DNA of 64,000 bases from an uncultured Prevotellaceae bacterium (GTDB taxonomy: Bacteria; Bacteroidota; Bacteroidia; Bacteroidales; Bacteroidaceae): positions 62,001 through 126,000 of the forward strand of contig CADCIB010000003.1 of assembly GCA_902801375.1 (NCBI GenBank). The letters run 5' to 3'. The notes beneath the pieces were generated by a model. The model searched no databases. It had not been told where the DNA came from and was given only the letters and a program-made list of their open reading frames with translations. This document shows, piece by piece, positions 36,393-43,923 of the stretch. Position 1 is the first letter of the stretch. Each line of letters begins with the position of its first letter. Position numbers and translations under genes: made by a program.

Positions 36393-37931
36393 ATGAGTAT
36401 CCTCCCCTACACATCAGCCGGACTGCTCCCCCTCATGGCTCTTCCTTTGTCAGCGCAGGAGCGCCCCAACATCCTCTATATCATGTGCGACGACATGGGC
36501 TACGGCGACCTATCGTGCTACGGACAACGGCATTTCACCACGCCAAACATCGACCGGCTGGCGGCACAAGGCATGCGCATGACATCGGCCTATGCGGGGA
36601 GTCCCGTGTCGGCTCCTTCGCGCGCTTGCTTCATGACGGGGCAGCACACGGGGCACACCCATGTGCGGGGCAACAAGGAATATTGGCACGGACAGGTGGA
36701 ATACGGACGGAATCAGGACTTTGCCGTCGTCGGACAAGAGCCTTACGACACGTCGCAACCTATTCTTCCAGAAATACTGAAAGCAGCCGGCTATCGCACA
36801 GGTATGTTCGGCAAGTGGGCAGGAGGCTATGAGGGCAGCCCGTCGACCCCCGACAAGCGCGGCATCGACGAGTTCTACGGCTACATCTGCCAGTTTCAGG
36901 CTCACCTGTATTTCCCCAACTTCCTCAACCGCTTCAGCCGCTCTATGGGCGACACCTGCGTCGTGCGTGAGGTGTTGGAACAGAACATCCTGCATGAGAT
37001 GTATGGCGACGACTATGCAAACCGCCAGCAATATAGTGCCGACCTCATTCACCAACGCGCCTTGGAATGGTTGCGACATCAGGAGAAAGACAAGCCCTTC
37101 CTTGGCATTTTCACCTACACCTTGCCGCATGCCGAGCTGCGTCAGCCCGACGACTCTCTGCTACAGGCGTTTCGCGGAAAGCTATTGCCCGAACGTGCAT
37201 ACCGCGGTGACAAACCCTCGCGCTACAATCCCACACAAGAAGGGCATGCCCAGTTCGCGGCCATGATTACGCGCCTTGACGCACAAGTGGGCGAGATTAT
37301 ACAACTCTTGGAAGAACGCGGACTGGCAGACAACACGGTGGTAATCTTCACCAGCGACAACGGCCCGCACGAAGAGGGAGGTGCCGACCCTGAATACTTC
37401 AACCACGACGGCAAGTTTCGCGGGCTGAAGCGCAGCACCCACGAAGGCGGCATCCGCATACCCTTTATTGTCCGTTGGCCAGGCCACGTCCGCGCGGGCA
37501 GCGAGAGCGACCTGCCGTTTGCTTTCTACGACCTCCTGCCGACGTTCTGCGACATGGCAGGGATTCATGAAATGCCGGAATATGGTTTGCGATTCAAAAA
37601 GGGACAAATCATGAATCGCAAATCAGAAAGCGCCAAAAGCTTTGATGGCATCAGCATCCTGCCGACGCTCATCGGCAAAGGCCATCAGCGAAAGCACGAC
37701 CATCTCTACTGGGAGTTTCACGAGACTGACATGCTCGGCGTGCGCTATGGCGACTGGAAACTGGTGGTCAAGCACGGCAAACCCGCTCTCTACGACCTCG
37801 CTACCGACCCGCACGAAGACCATGACCTGGCCGACAAGCATCCCGACATGGTACAGAAACTCGTTCAGAAAATCTACGACGACCACACCGACAGCCCACT
37901 CTTCCCCGTCACGCTGCCGCCAAAAGAATAA
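36393..37931 (+). CDS. Secreted S1-family sulfatase, serine type
   Basis: 512 residues from ATG 36393 (MSILPYTSAGLLPLMALPLSA signal peptide). Sulfatase signatures: CDDMGYGDLSCYGQ (metal-binding Asp pair at about 32-34), the modification motif SAPSRACFMTG with Ser73 in the S-x-P-x-R core, GMFGKWAGG, FTSDNGPHEEGG, and the C-terminal DLATDPHEDHDLADKHPDM. The serine, not cysteine, means that an anaerobic sulfatase-maturing enzyme must convert it to formylglycine; none is in the window. It removes sulfate esters from a glycan or small molecule that cannot be identified. Transcribed alone; its stop lies 10 bp from the convergent SH3 gene. Confidence 0.88.
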   Translation: MSILPYTSAGLLPLMALPLSAQERPNILYIMCDDMGYGDLSCYGQRHFTTPNIDRLAAQGMRMTSAYAGSPVSAPSRACFMTGQHTGHTHVRGNKEYWHGQVEYGRNQDFAVVGQEPYDTSQPILPEILKAAGYRTGMFGKWAGGYEGSPSTPDKRGIDEFYGYICQFQAHLYFPNFLNRFSRSMGDTCVVREVLEQNILHEMYGDDYANRQQYSADLIHQRALEWLRHQEKDKPFLGIFTYTLPHAELRQPDDSLLQAFRGKLLPERAYRGDKPSRYNPTQEGHAQFAAMITRLDAQVGEIIQLLEERGLADNTVVIFTSDNGPHEEGGADPEYFNHDGKFRGLKRSTHEGGIRIPFIVRWPGHVRAGSESDLPFAFYDLLPTFCDMAGIHEMPEYGLRFKKGQIMNRKSESAKSFDGISILPTLIGKGHQRKHDHLYWEFHETDMLGVRYGDWKLVVKHGKPALYDLATDPHEDHDLADKHPDMVQKLVQKIYDDHTDSPLFPVTLPPKE

Positions 37932-37941
37932 TGATCGCAGC

Positions 37942-38820
37942 TCAATCGAAATGGAAATGGAAGTCCAGCTTCGCCCCATTCACGCTGGTGAAAATGCCAT
38001 TGTAGCCCTGCACGTATTTCGTCTCGCCGTCGCCCATATCGAGTTCAGCCTCTTCGAACGTGCCTTCGAACTGTCCGATATACTTGTCGGCGAGGTAGGC
38101 ATCGATGATACATAGGCCTGTACTGGGGTTGTAGGAAACGAGTTTCAACTGTCGGCGTTCGCCATACTCCTTCCCCTCGCCCATGTTGTAGGGAATATAA
38201 TTGCCGGTCATCCCGTTCATGTCAAACAAAAATCCCGTTTCGCCCACATTTCCCCACATGCCCATATAGACGGGTGTCTGCAATTTCACCTTGTCGCCGA
38301 TAGCCGATGGCGGCACCAATTCCACATCGCCTTTCTTGATGAACAGATAGTCGTGGGCTGTTATCAAGACATAATACCCCTCTATTTCATCATAATTGTC
38401 GGCGATGACGGTGCCTTTCTCGACGGTGGTAAACAGCGGATAGTCGCCCGCATCGTCGACGTAGTTCTCGCCGTAGATGGGCATGTTCTCGCGATTGGCC
38501 ACGAGCACATGCTTGCCCGTGCCGTCGTACCACGTCTGCGTTGCTAAGTATTTATTGTAGACCCAGCCCGTGACCTCACCTACGCTGACCTTGCTCCACT
38601 TCTCTCCATTCTCACGAAGCACTCCGCTTCCTAATCCGTGGAACAACATCCAGAGTTTCCCCAACACCTTACCGCTGTTCGACGGCTGCGACCTGATGTT
38701 CAGGAAGCCATCGTCGGAGGTGGCGTAGACCACGGTGAACACATCGGGTGCCTGCGCCCGGGCACTTCCCATGCCCAGCATCATCAATAAAGCCACGAGG
38801 GCGAACATTCTCTTTTTCAT
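37942..38820 (-). CDS. Secreted SH3-domain protein
   Basis: 292 residues; signal peptide MKKRMFALVALLMMLGMGSARA. A bacterial SH3_3-like domain follows (about 28-95: VVYATSDDGFLNIRSQPSNS, then GKVLGKLW and VGEVTGWVYNKYLA). The rest is strand-rich with no recognised family, ending in KLDFHFHFD. Such SH3 proteins often bind peptidoglycan or modify envelope proteins, but the target is unknown here. Single gene with its own promoter. Confidence 0.75.
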   Translation of the reverse strand: MKKRMFALVALLMMLGMGSARAQAPDVFTVVYATSDDGFLNIRSQPSNSGKVLGKLWMLFHGLGSGVLRENGEKWSKVSVGEVTGWVYNKYLATQTWYDGTGKHVLVANRENMPIYGENYVDDAGDYPLFTTVEKGTVIADNYDEIEGYYVLITAHDYLFIKKGDVELVPPSAIGDKVKLQTPVYMGMWGNVGETGFLFDMNGMTGNYIPYNMGEGKEYGERRQLKLVSYNPSTGLCIIDAYLADKYIGQFEGTFEEAELDMGDGETKYVQGYNGIFTSVNGAKLDFHFHFD

Positions 38821-38912
38821 ACCGATTCTATCTATGAGTCAACTTAAAACACATGTCCTTACAGCCATCTGTGTATGGACTTTTCTGGTGGTTTCACCAT
38901 TCTATGTTGCTG

Positions 38913-38943
38913 CAAAGATACATCTTTTCCATGAATTGGACAA
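38913..38943 (-). promoter_or_regulatory. Promoter of the SH3 protein gene
   Basis: Minus strand TTGT (38940-38943), 19-nt spacer, TATCTTTG (38913-38920); a TTTG with 20-nt spacing overlaps. It lies about 90 bp upstream of ATG 38820. Confidence 0.65.
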
Positions 38944-39020
38944 AGGAAAAAGCGGATTTCGTGTCATAATAGACAGGCGAAAATATGAAACGTGCGTCAC
39001 TCCCATCACGACTCAGCGTG

Positions 39021-39128
39021 TTTCCCAAGTCAGAAAACATTATTTTCCAAGTCAGAAAACAACGTTTTCTCAGTCAGAAAAAAACGTTTTCCAAGTCGGA
39101 AAACAATATTTTCTGACTTGGAAAACGA
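39021..39128 (+). repeat. 22-bp palindromic repeat array
   Basis: Four contiguous 22-bp units (39021-39042, 39043-39064, 39065-39086, 39087-39108) of the form TTTTCCAAGTCAGAAAACAA, each with TTTTC/GAAAA arms, and then one inverted copy (39109-39128). The units touch, so there are no CRISPR spacers. It occupies the 3' side of rmuC. Confidence 0.85.
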
Positions 39129-39129
39129 T
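39078..39129 (-). terminator. Terminator of rmuC built from the repeat array
   Basis: The last direct unit and the inverted unit pair over about 18 bp (GTTTTCCAAGTC...GACTTGGAAAAC), with a short loop around 39106-39109. On the minus strand the stem is followed by a run of seven T from the preceding repeat. It lies 18 bp after the rmuC stop. Confidence 0.75.
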
Positions 39130-39146
39130 TTCTCTGTTGGCATTTG

Positions 39147-40598
39147 TCACTGCGTGTCGCTATCGTCGGCCTCCAGGAATATGCTTTCGTCCATCTCGGC
39201 GAGCGACTTTTTCTTCTTGTTTTCCCTGGCTCCGGCTTTCAGCAGATGGCGGGCAGCGGTGATGATGCTTTGTCCGCTGTCGGCGGTGGTGACTTTCAGC
39301 TTGTTGATTTTCTTGATGGTGTCGTTCATGCTCGACTCCACTTCCATGAAGCGAATGCCAAACACCTGCACGCGTTCGATGATGGTGTTGGCAGCATCCA
39401 TCATGGTCTGCTGGTTATTCAGCTGGCGCACCTGTGTCCACATCATCTCCAAAACACGCAGGTTCATGTACATGGTCTGCGGTCCGAGAATCATCACCCC
39501 CTGGTCGTAGGCCTCACGCCAAAGCGTTGCATCGTTGAGCAAGGCAAGGTTCAAAGCGCCCTCTATGGGCACGTACATAATGGCGAAGTTCAGCCGGTTG
39601 TAGCCCTCGGGCAGGTATTTGGTATATTCCTTGCGGGCCAGGCGCTTCACTTGCGCACGCACACTATCAATGTGGGCCTTCAAGTAGCCGCTCTTCTCCA
39701 CCGATCCATCCTCTGCATTCATGTAGCGCTCATAAGCGGTCAGCGACATTTTGGAGTCGACCACCACATGGCGGTTGTTGGGGAAGTGCAGGATGAAGTC
39801 GGGTATCATGCCGCGGCCGTCGTCGCCTTTCAGTCCTTTGCCTATCCTGTCCTTCAAGGTTTCCTGCGTATCGAACTGCTCTCCTTCCTGCAACTCCATG
39901 TCTTCCAGCAGCTGCTTCAACTTCAGCTCGCCAAAGTTACCCTGCACTTTCACCTCGCCCGTCAAGGCACGCGTCAGCCGGTCGGCGGTCTCTCCGATAG
40001 CTTCGCTTTTCTGCATGTTGATCTTGATGGTCTCGTCGAGGCGGGTGAGTGCCTCGGTCTGTTGCTCCTTGGTTTTGTCGAGAGCCTCCTGCATGTCCTT
40101 CAGACTCCGCTGCAACGGGTCGATGATCTTCGACACCTGCTCCTTGTTCTGGGCGCCCAGCTCTTCCTGCCGCAACTTCAGAACCTTCTCCGACGTAGTC
40201 TGCATCTGCTCGCGAATTAGGTCGAGCTGGTTCCTCACCTGCTCTTCGTTCATCTGCTTGAGCGCATCAATCTGCGCATTGTGCGCTTCTTTCGCCTGTC
40301 GCATCTGCTGATCGAAGGATGATTTCAACTCCACGATCTGCTGATCGAAAGATGATTTCAATTCCACGATCTGCTGGTCATACATCGTTTTCAAATCCTC
40401 TGCCCTTTGCTGAGAGTCGGTCTTCTCATCTTCCAATAGCTGCAAATAGTGATTAGCATTGGCTTTCTGCACATCGCGTTCCGCCGTCAGCGAGGTGACA
40501 GTTTCAGACAAAGCCTGCTTTCCGCGGTTTCCAAAGAAGTAACCGACAAAGGCCATCACGAAGATGGCGATGATTGCAATAATCAGATACACTTCCAT
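39147..40598 (-). CDS. rmuC: DNA recombination protein RmuC
   Basis: 483 residues. N-terminal membrane helix (IIAIIAIFVMAFVGYFFG, about 4-22), a long coiled coil to about 200, then the RmuC domain (about 205-430) with GNFGELKLKQLLEDMELQEG, PDFILHFPNNRHVVVDSKM and YNRLNFAIMYVPIEGALNLA. RmuC is a predicted nuclease-fold protein linked to limiting sequence inversions. The coiled coil carries a tandem duplication of 11 residues (DQQIVELKSSF). The start codon lies one base after the stop of the phosphatase gene. Confidence 0.93.
   Translation of the reverse strand: MEVYLIIAIIAIFVMAFVGYFFGNRGKQALSETVTSLTAERDVQKANANHYLQLLEDEKTDSQQRAEDLKTMYDQQIVELKSSFDQQIVELKSSFDQQMRQAKEAHNAQIDALKQMNEEQVRNQLDLIREQMQTTSEKVLKLRQEELGAQNKEQVSKIIDPLQRSLKDMQEALDKTKEQQTEALTRLDETIKINMQKSEAIGETADRLTRALTGEVKVQGNFGELKLKQLLEDMELQEGEQFDTQETLKDRIGKGLKGDDGRGMIPDFILHFPNNRHVVVDSKMSLTAYERYMNAEDGSVEKSGYLKAHIDSVRAQVKRLARKEYTKYLPEGYNRLNFAIMYVPIEGALNLALLNDATLWREAYDQGVMILGPQTMYMNLRVLEMMWTQVRQLNNQQTMMDAANTIIERVQVFGIRFMEVESSMNDTIKKINKLKVTTADSGQSIITAARHLLKAGARENKKKKSLAEMDESIFLEADDSDTQ
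40305..40370 (-). repeat. 33-bp tandem duplication inside rmuC
   Basis: Two in-frame 33-bp copies (40305-40337, 40338-40370) that differ at two positions and encode DQQIVELKSSF twice; a third partial copy continues into CTGCTGGTCA. It lengthens the coiled coil by a stretch of complete heptad-compatible turns. Confidence 0.85.
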
Positions 40599-40599
40599 A

Positions 40600-41094
40600 T
40601 CAGTCTTTCTTTTTATTCGAATAATACGCTAACAATCCCTCGCAACCTTCAAGCACATCGCGCCACGTGGCCTCGAAGTTGCCCGTATACCAAGGGTCGG
40701 CCACATCGCCAGGACGTTTCGTGAAGTCCATGAGCATCTGGATTTTCCCTTCAGGGTCGCCCCCGCAGATACGGGTCATGTTGCGAATGTTCATCGTGTC
40801 CATGCCAATGAGTAGGTCGAAACGGTCGTAGTCGCCCCGTGTCATCTGCCGCGCCGTCTTGCCCTTGCAGCCGATGCCGTGCTCAGCCAACTTCCTTTTG
40901 GCGGGCGGATAGACCTCGTTGCCTATTTCCTCTGTCGACGTCGCCGCCGACTCTATCACAAACCTGTCCTCAACCCCCGCCTTTCTGGCGAGATCTTTCA
41001 TCACAAACTCCGCCATCGGACTGCGGCAGATGTTCCCGTGGCACACAAAAAGTATCTTTATCTTCAATTTCCCATCCATTGATTGATGTTCCAT
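40600..41094 (-). CDS. Low-molecular-weight protein-tyrosine phosphatase
   Basis: 164 residues (start at 41094 or the inner Met at 41079). The P-loop CHGNICRS (C-x5-R-S) lies near the N-terminus at about 19-26, followed by PMAEFVMKDL, and the general-acid loop is DPWYTGNFEATW. It hydrolyses phosphotyrosine in the cytoplasm; in Bacteroidetes the targets are often capsule kinases, but none is nearby. One base separates its stop from the rmuC start, so the two are co-transcribed. Confidence 0.92.
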   Translation of the reverse strand: MEHQSMDGKLKIKILFVCHGNICRSPMAEFVMKDLARKAGVEDRFVIESAATSTEEIGNEVYPPAKRKLAEHGIGCKGKTARQMTRGDYDRFDLLIGMDTMNIRNMTRICGGDPEGKIQMLMDFTKRPGDVADPWYTGNFEATWRDVLEGCEGLLAYYSNKKKD

Positions 41095-41301
41095 ATTCGC
41101 TGTACTTATAATATGTGAATCTACCTTACTGCACTTTGAGCAATGGGGCTATGCTTATACAAATGTCTTTCGCAAAATCAACAGAAGCTATTCTACTTTG
41201 ATTCATTCTTCCCTAGTATGCATACATTACTCGCTTCAAAGAGTTTTACCTGATTGAACTTTGTCATGCTTTAATGTACCGTATTTCTACTACCAAATAT
41301 T

Positions 41302-42873
41302 CTATATCCCTCTCTCTGCCCAGTCGCCTCTATCGAGATTGCGATATCCGATGGCCTCGGCAATGTGCATGGATTCTACCTTTTCTGAGCCGGCGAGGTC
41401 GGCGATGGTGCGGGCCACCTTGAGGATGCGGCTGTAGGCACGGGCGGAGAGCTTCAGGCGCTCCATCGCCATGCGTAGCATGTTGAGGGAGGCGGCATCG
41501 GGTTCAGCAAACTCGTGGAGCATACGCTCGGTCATCATGGCGTTGCAGTGGATGCGGCCTCTCCCCCCGCCCTCCCCGAGAGGGAGGGAGCTAAAGCGCT
41601 CCGTCTGAATGTTGCGGGCACGGATGACGCGCTCGCGGATGACGGCACTGGATTCGCCAGGCTTCATCTGCGAGAGCTCTGCGAAGGGCACTGCCTGAAT
41701 CTCGCAATGGATGTCGATGCGGTCGAGTAGCGGTCCAGAGATTTTATTCATGTAGCGCTGTATCTGGCCAGGGGTGCAAACGCAGTTGTGCGTGGGGTCG
41801 CCATAGTAGCCGCAGGGGCAGGGATTCATCGAGGCGACAAACATGAAGGAGCAGGGAAGCGACAAGATATACTTGGCGCGGTTGATGGTGATGGTGCGGT
41901 CTTCGAGGGGTTGGCGAAGCACCTCAAGCGTCGACTTGTTGAATTCTGGGAGTTCGTCAAGGAAGAGCACACCATTATGAGCCAGACTGATTTCACCTGG
42001 TTGCGGCGTATTGCCGCCTCCAACGAGGGCAACCTGCGAGATGGTGTGGTGGGGTGAGCGGAACGGGCGTTGTGAGATGAGGCTCGTGCCGCGGTCGAGT
42101 TTTCCGGCGATAGAATGAATCTGTGTGGTTTCCAGACTTTCGGCCAGCGACAACGGCGGCAAGATGCCCGGCAACCGTTTGGCCAACATAGACTTTCCGC
42201 TGCCCGGCGGGCCTATCATGATGAGGTTATGCCCACCGGCCGCTGCCACTTCCAAAGCGCGTTTCACACTCTCCTGTCCGCGGACATCGCTGAAGTCAAG
42301 GTCGAAATGACTCTGTTGCTTGTAAAACTCACGGCGTGTGTCGATGACGGTCGGTTCGTAGTGCTGTGTCCCGTTGAGGAAGTTCACCACATCCATGAGA
42401 TTATCCATGCCATAGACATCGATATTGTTCACCACGGCGGCTTCCCGGATGTTCTGCGATGGCACAATGAGTCCCTTGAACTTCTCGGCACGGGCTCGTA
42501 TGGCGATGGGCAGTGCACCACGTACAGGCTGCAGTTTTCCATCAAGTCCCAACTCCCCCACCATGACGTATTCGTTCAGATGGTCGCTCTGCACCTTGCC
42601 GTTGGCTGCAAGGATGGCAATGGCCAATGGCAGGTCGTAGGAGCTTCCCTCCTTGCGAATATCGGCTGGAGCCATATTGACTGTGATATCAGCTACGGGA
42701 AATTTGAATCCGATGTTCTGCACTGCGGCCGAGATACGGTCGCGACTTTCTTTCACCGAATTGTCGGGCAGACCGGTGATATGATACATAACGCCACGCG
42801 TCATGCTCACCTCTATCATGACCGTTGTCACGTCAAGGCCGTTGACGGCAGCGCAATAGGTTTTTACAAGCAT
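41302..42873 (-). CDS. comM: YifB/ComM-family Mg-chelatase-like AAA ATPase
   Basis: 523 residues. N-terminal Lon-like ChlI domain (KTYCAAVNGLDVTTVMIEVS, then NMAPADIRKEGSSYDLPLAI), Walker A GPPGSGKSMLAKRLPGILPP, Walker B GVLFLDELPEF and the C-terminal Mg-chelatase domain with ARAYSRILKVARTIADLAGS. In Proteobacteria ComM is a branch-migration helicase for transformation; its role in Bacteroidetes is not known. A GC-rich repeat element (41561-41588) inserts SLPLGEGGGRGR between RFS and IHCNAMM, a place where the family normally has a short loop. Downstream of the thioredoxin-like lipoprotein by 24 bp. Confidence 0.93.
   Translation of the reverse strand: MLVKTYCAAVNGLDVTTVMIEVSMTRGVMYHITGLPDNSVKESRDRISAAVQNIGFKFPVADITVNMAPADIRKEGSSYDLPLAIAILAANGKVQSDHLNEYVMVGELGLDGKLQPVRGALPIAIRARAEKFKGLIVPSQNIREAAVVNNIDVYGMDNLMDVVNFLNGTQHYEPTVIDTRREFYKQQSHFDLDFSDVRGQESVKRALEVAAAGGHNLIMIGPPGSGKSMLAKRLPGILPPLSLAESLETTQIHSIAGKLDRGTSLISQRPFRSPHHTISQVALVGGGNTPQPGEISLAHNGVLFLDELPEFNKSTLEVLRQPLEDRTITINRAKYILSLPCSFMFVASMNPCPCGYYGDPTHNCVCTPGQIQRYMNKISGPLLDRIDIHCEIQAVPFAELSQMKPGESSAVIRERVIRARNIQTERFSSLPLGEGGGRGRIHCNAMMTERMLHEFAEPDAASLNMLRMAMERLKLSARAYSRILKVARTIADLAGSEKVESMHIAEAIGYRNLDRGDWAERGI
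41561..41588 (-). repeat. GC-rich repeat element inside comM
   Basis: Minus strand CCCTCCCTCTCGGGGAGG then GCGGGGGGAG. It aligns with 14158-14185 at 23 of 28 positions, but is read in another frame (SLPLGEGGGR rather than PSPLGRMGG). Confidence 0.65.
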
Positions 42874-42897
42874 GTCCAGAATTGTAAAGAGTCGAGG

Positions 42898-43917
42898 TTA
42901 TTTCAAGAGTTTTTCCAGTTCCTTTTGGAGTTCCGACGTGGAAAGCCCACGGGCCTCTATGCGTCCTGACTTGTCGAAAAGAATGTTGTCGGAGGCTTTC
43001 TGCATACCAAATGTGCGATAAAGCTGGCTTTCAAACATACGCTCTTCGCAAACAACAGGCCACGGCAACGAGTCGCGACGGAGGTAATCGCTACACTCCT
43101 TCCGCGAAGCATCAATACTGATGCCAAGTACGGCAAACTGCCCGGGATGGTCTTTCTGAAGGCGTCTCAGTCGTCGCTGAGTGTCCTGACTATCATAGTT
43201 CCACGTAGACCACACGTAGACCACGGCCGGTTTCCCCTTCAGCAGACCATTGTCGATACGACGCCCATGTATGTCGGACGCGGTGAACGACGGCATGAAC
43301 CTGCCCGACTGCGTGTCCCGCATGCCATCGACAGACTGTATGAAGCGGTTGAGCCAAGGTATGTTCGGCTGCGACTTGTGCAGTTTGTCTACCAGCTGTG
43401 CCGCTTTGTCAAAGTCGGGATTGGGTGTTTGCAAGAAATACTTGGAAAGGAGGAAGACGCTGACGAGCGATTTCGGATGGTCGTTGATGAAGTCTTCTGC
43501 CGCCTTGGCTACGTCGGGTGGGGACATCTCTGCCGTCTGCTGCCGGAATTGGGTCATGAGTTTATTGTCGTCGTTTCCTTGCACCGTCATCTCCTTCATG
43601 TGGGAAGCATCAGCCTTGACGGTGGCTGTAGTGCCTGACTCTGCGAAGATGGGTTGCTCAGAGAAGTTAGGAAACACCAGCATGAGTGTGCCTTTCCCCT
43701 CGCAATCTATCTCGTGGGCGAAGCGACCGCCTTCAATTTTGATGGTATCGATGCCTTGCAGAATGTTGTCAGGACTATAGAGGTAGCACTGCCCCTGGTT
43801 GATGTTCAGAAGCCTGCCCTCCAACCGGAAACGCCCCTCCCGTGTGCCGCAGGAGGAGAGGTATAAAAGTAGGCTACTGCAGAGCAGCAGCCTACGGAGA
43901 ATCTTTATTGAACTCAT
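42898..43917 (-). CDS. Thioredoxin-fold lipoprotein (DUF4369/TlpA-like)
   Basis: 339 residues; lipoprotein signal RRLLLCSSLLLYLSSC. A DUF4369-like N-terminal beta-sandwich (about 25-120, RFRLEGRLLNINQGQCYLYS) is followed by helices and an AhpC/TlpA-like thioredoxin fold (about 205-339, FTASDIHGRRIDNGLLKGKP then AVVYVWSTWNYDSQDTQRRL). The C-x-x-C redox pair of TlpA proteins is replaced by WSTWNYDS, so it is probably not a disulfide oxidoreductase. It lies 6 bp after the OmpA/TPR gene and 24 bp before comM. Confidence 0.82.
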   Translation of the reverse strand: MSSIKILRRLLLCSSLLLYLSSCGTREGRFRLEGRLLNINQGQCYLYSPDNILQGIDTIKIEGGRFAHEIDCEGKGTLMLVFPNFSEQPIFAESGTTATVKADASHMKEMTVQGNDDNKLMTQFRQQTAEMSPPDVAKAAEDFINDHPKSLVSVFLLSKYFLQTPNPDFDKAAQLVDKLHKSQPNIPWLNRFIQSVDGMRDTQSGRFMPSFTASDIHGRRIDNGLLKGKPAVVYVWSTWNYDSQDTQRRLRRLQKDHPGQFAVLGISIDASRKECSDYLRRDSLPWPVVCEERMFESQLYRTFGMQKASDNILFDKSGRIEARGLSTSELQKELEKLLK

Positions 43918-43923
43918 AAAAAT

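Noticed and set aside
39021-39128. Possible CRISPR array
   Set aside because: The 22-bp units are contiguous and carry no spacers, and no cas gene is near.
38735-39262. ORF of 175 residues across the repeat array
   Set aside because: Its sequence is made of translated 22-bp repeats and of the complement of two genes.
39144-40220. 358-residue open frame opposite rmuC
   Set aside because: The minus-strand frame has the full RmuC domain; the antisense frame has no recognisable features.
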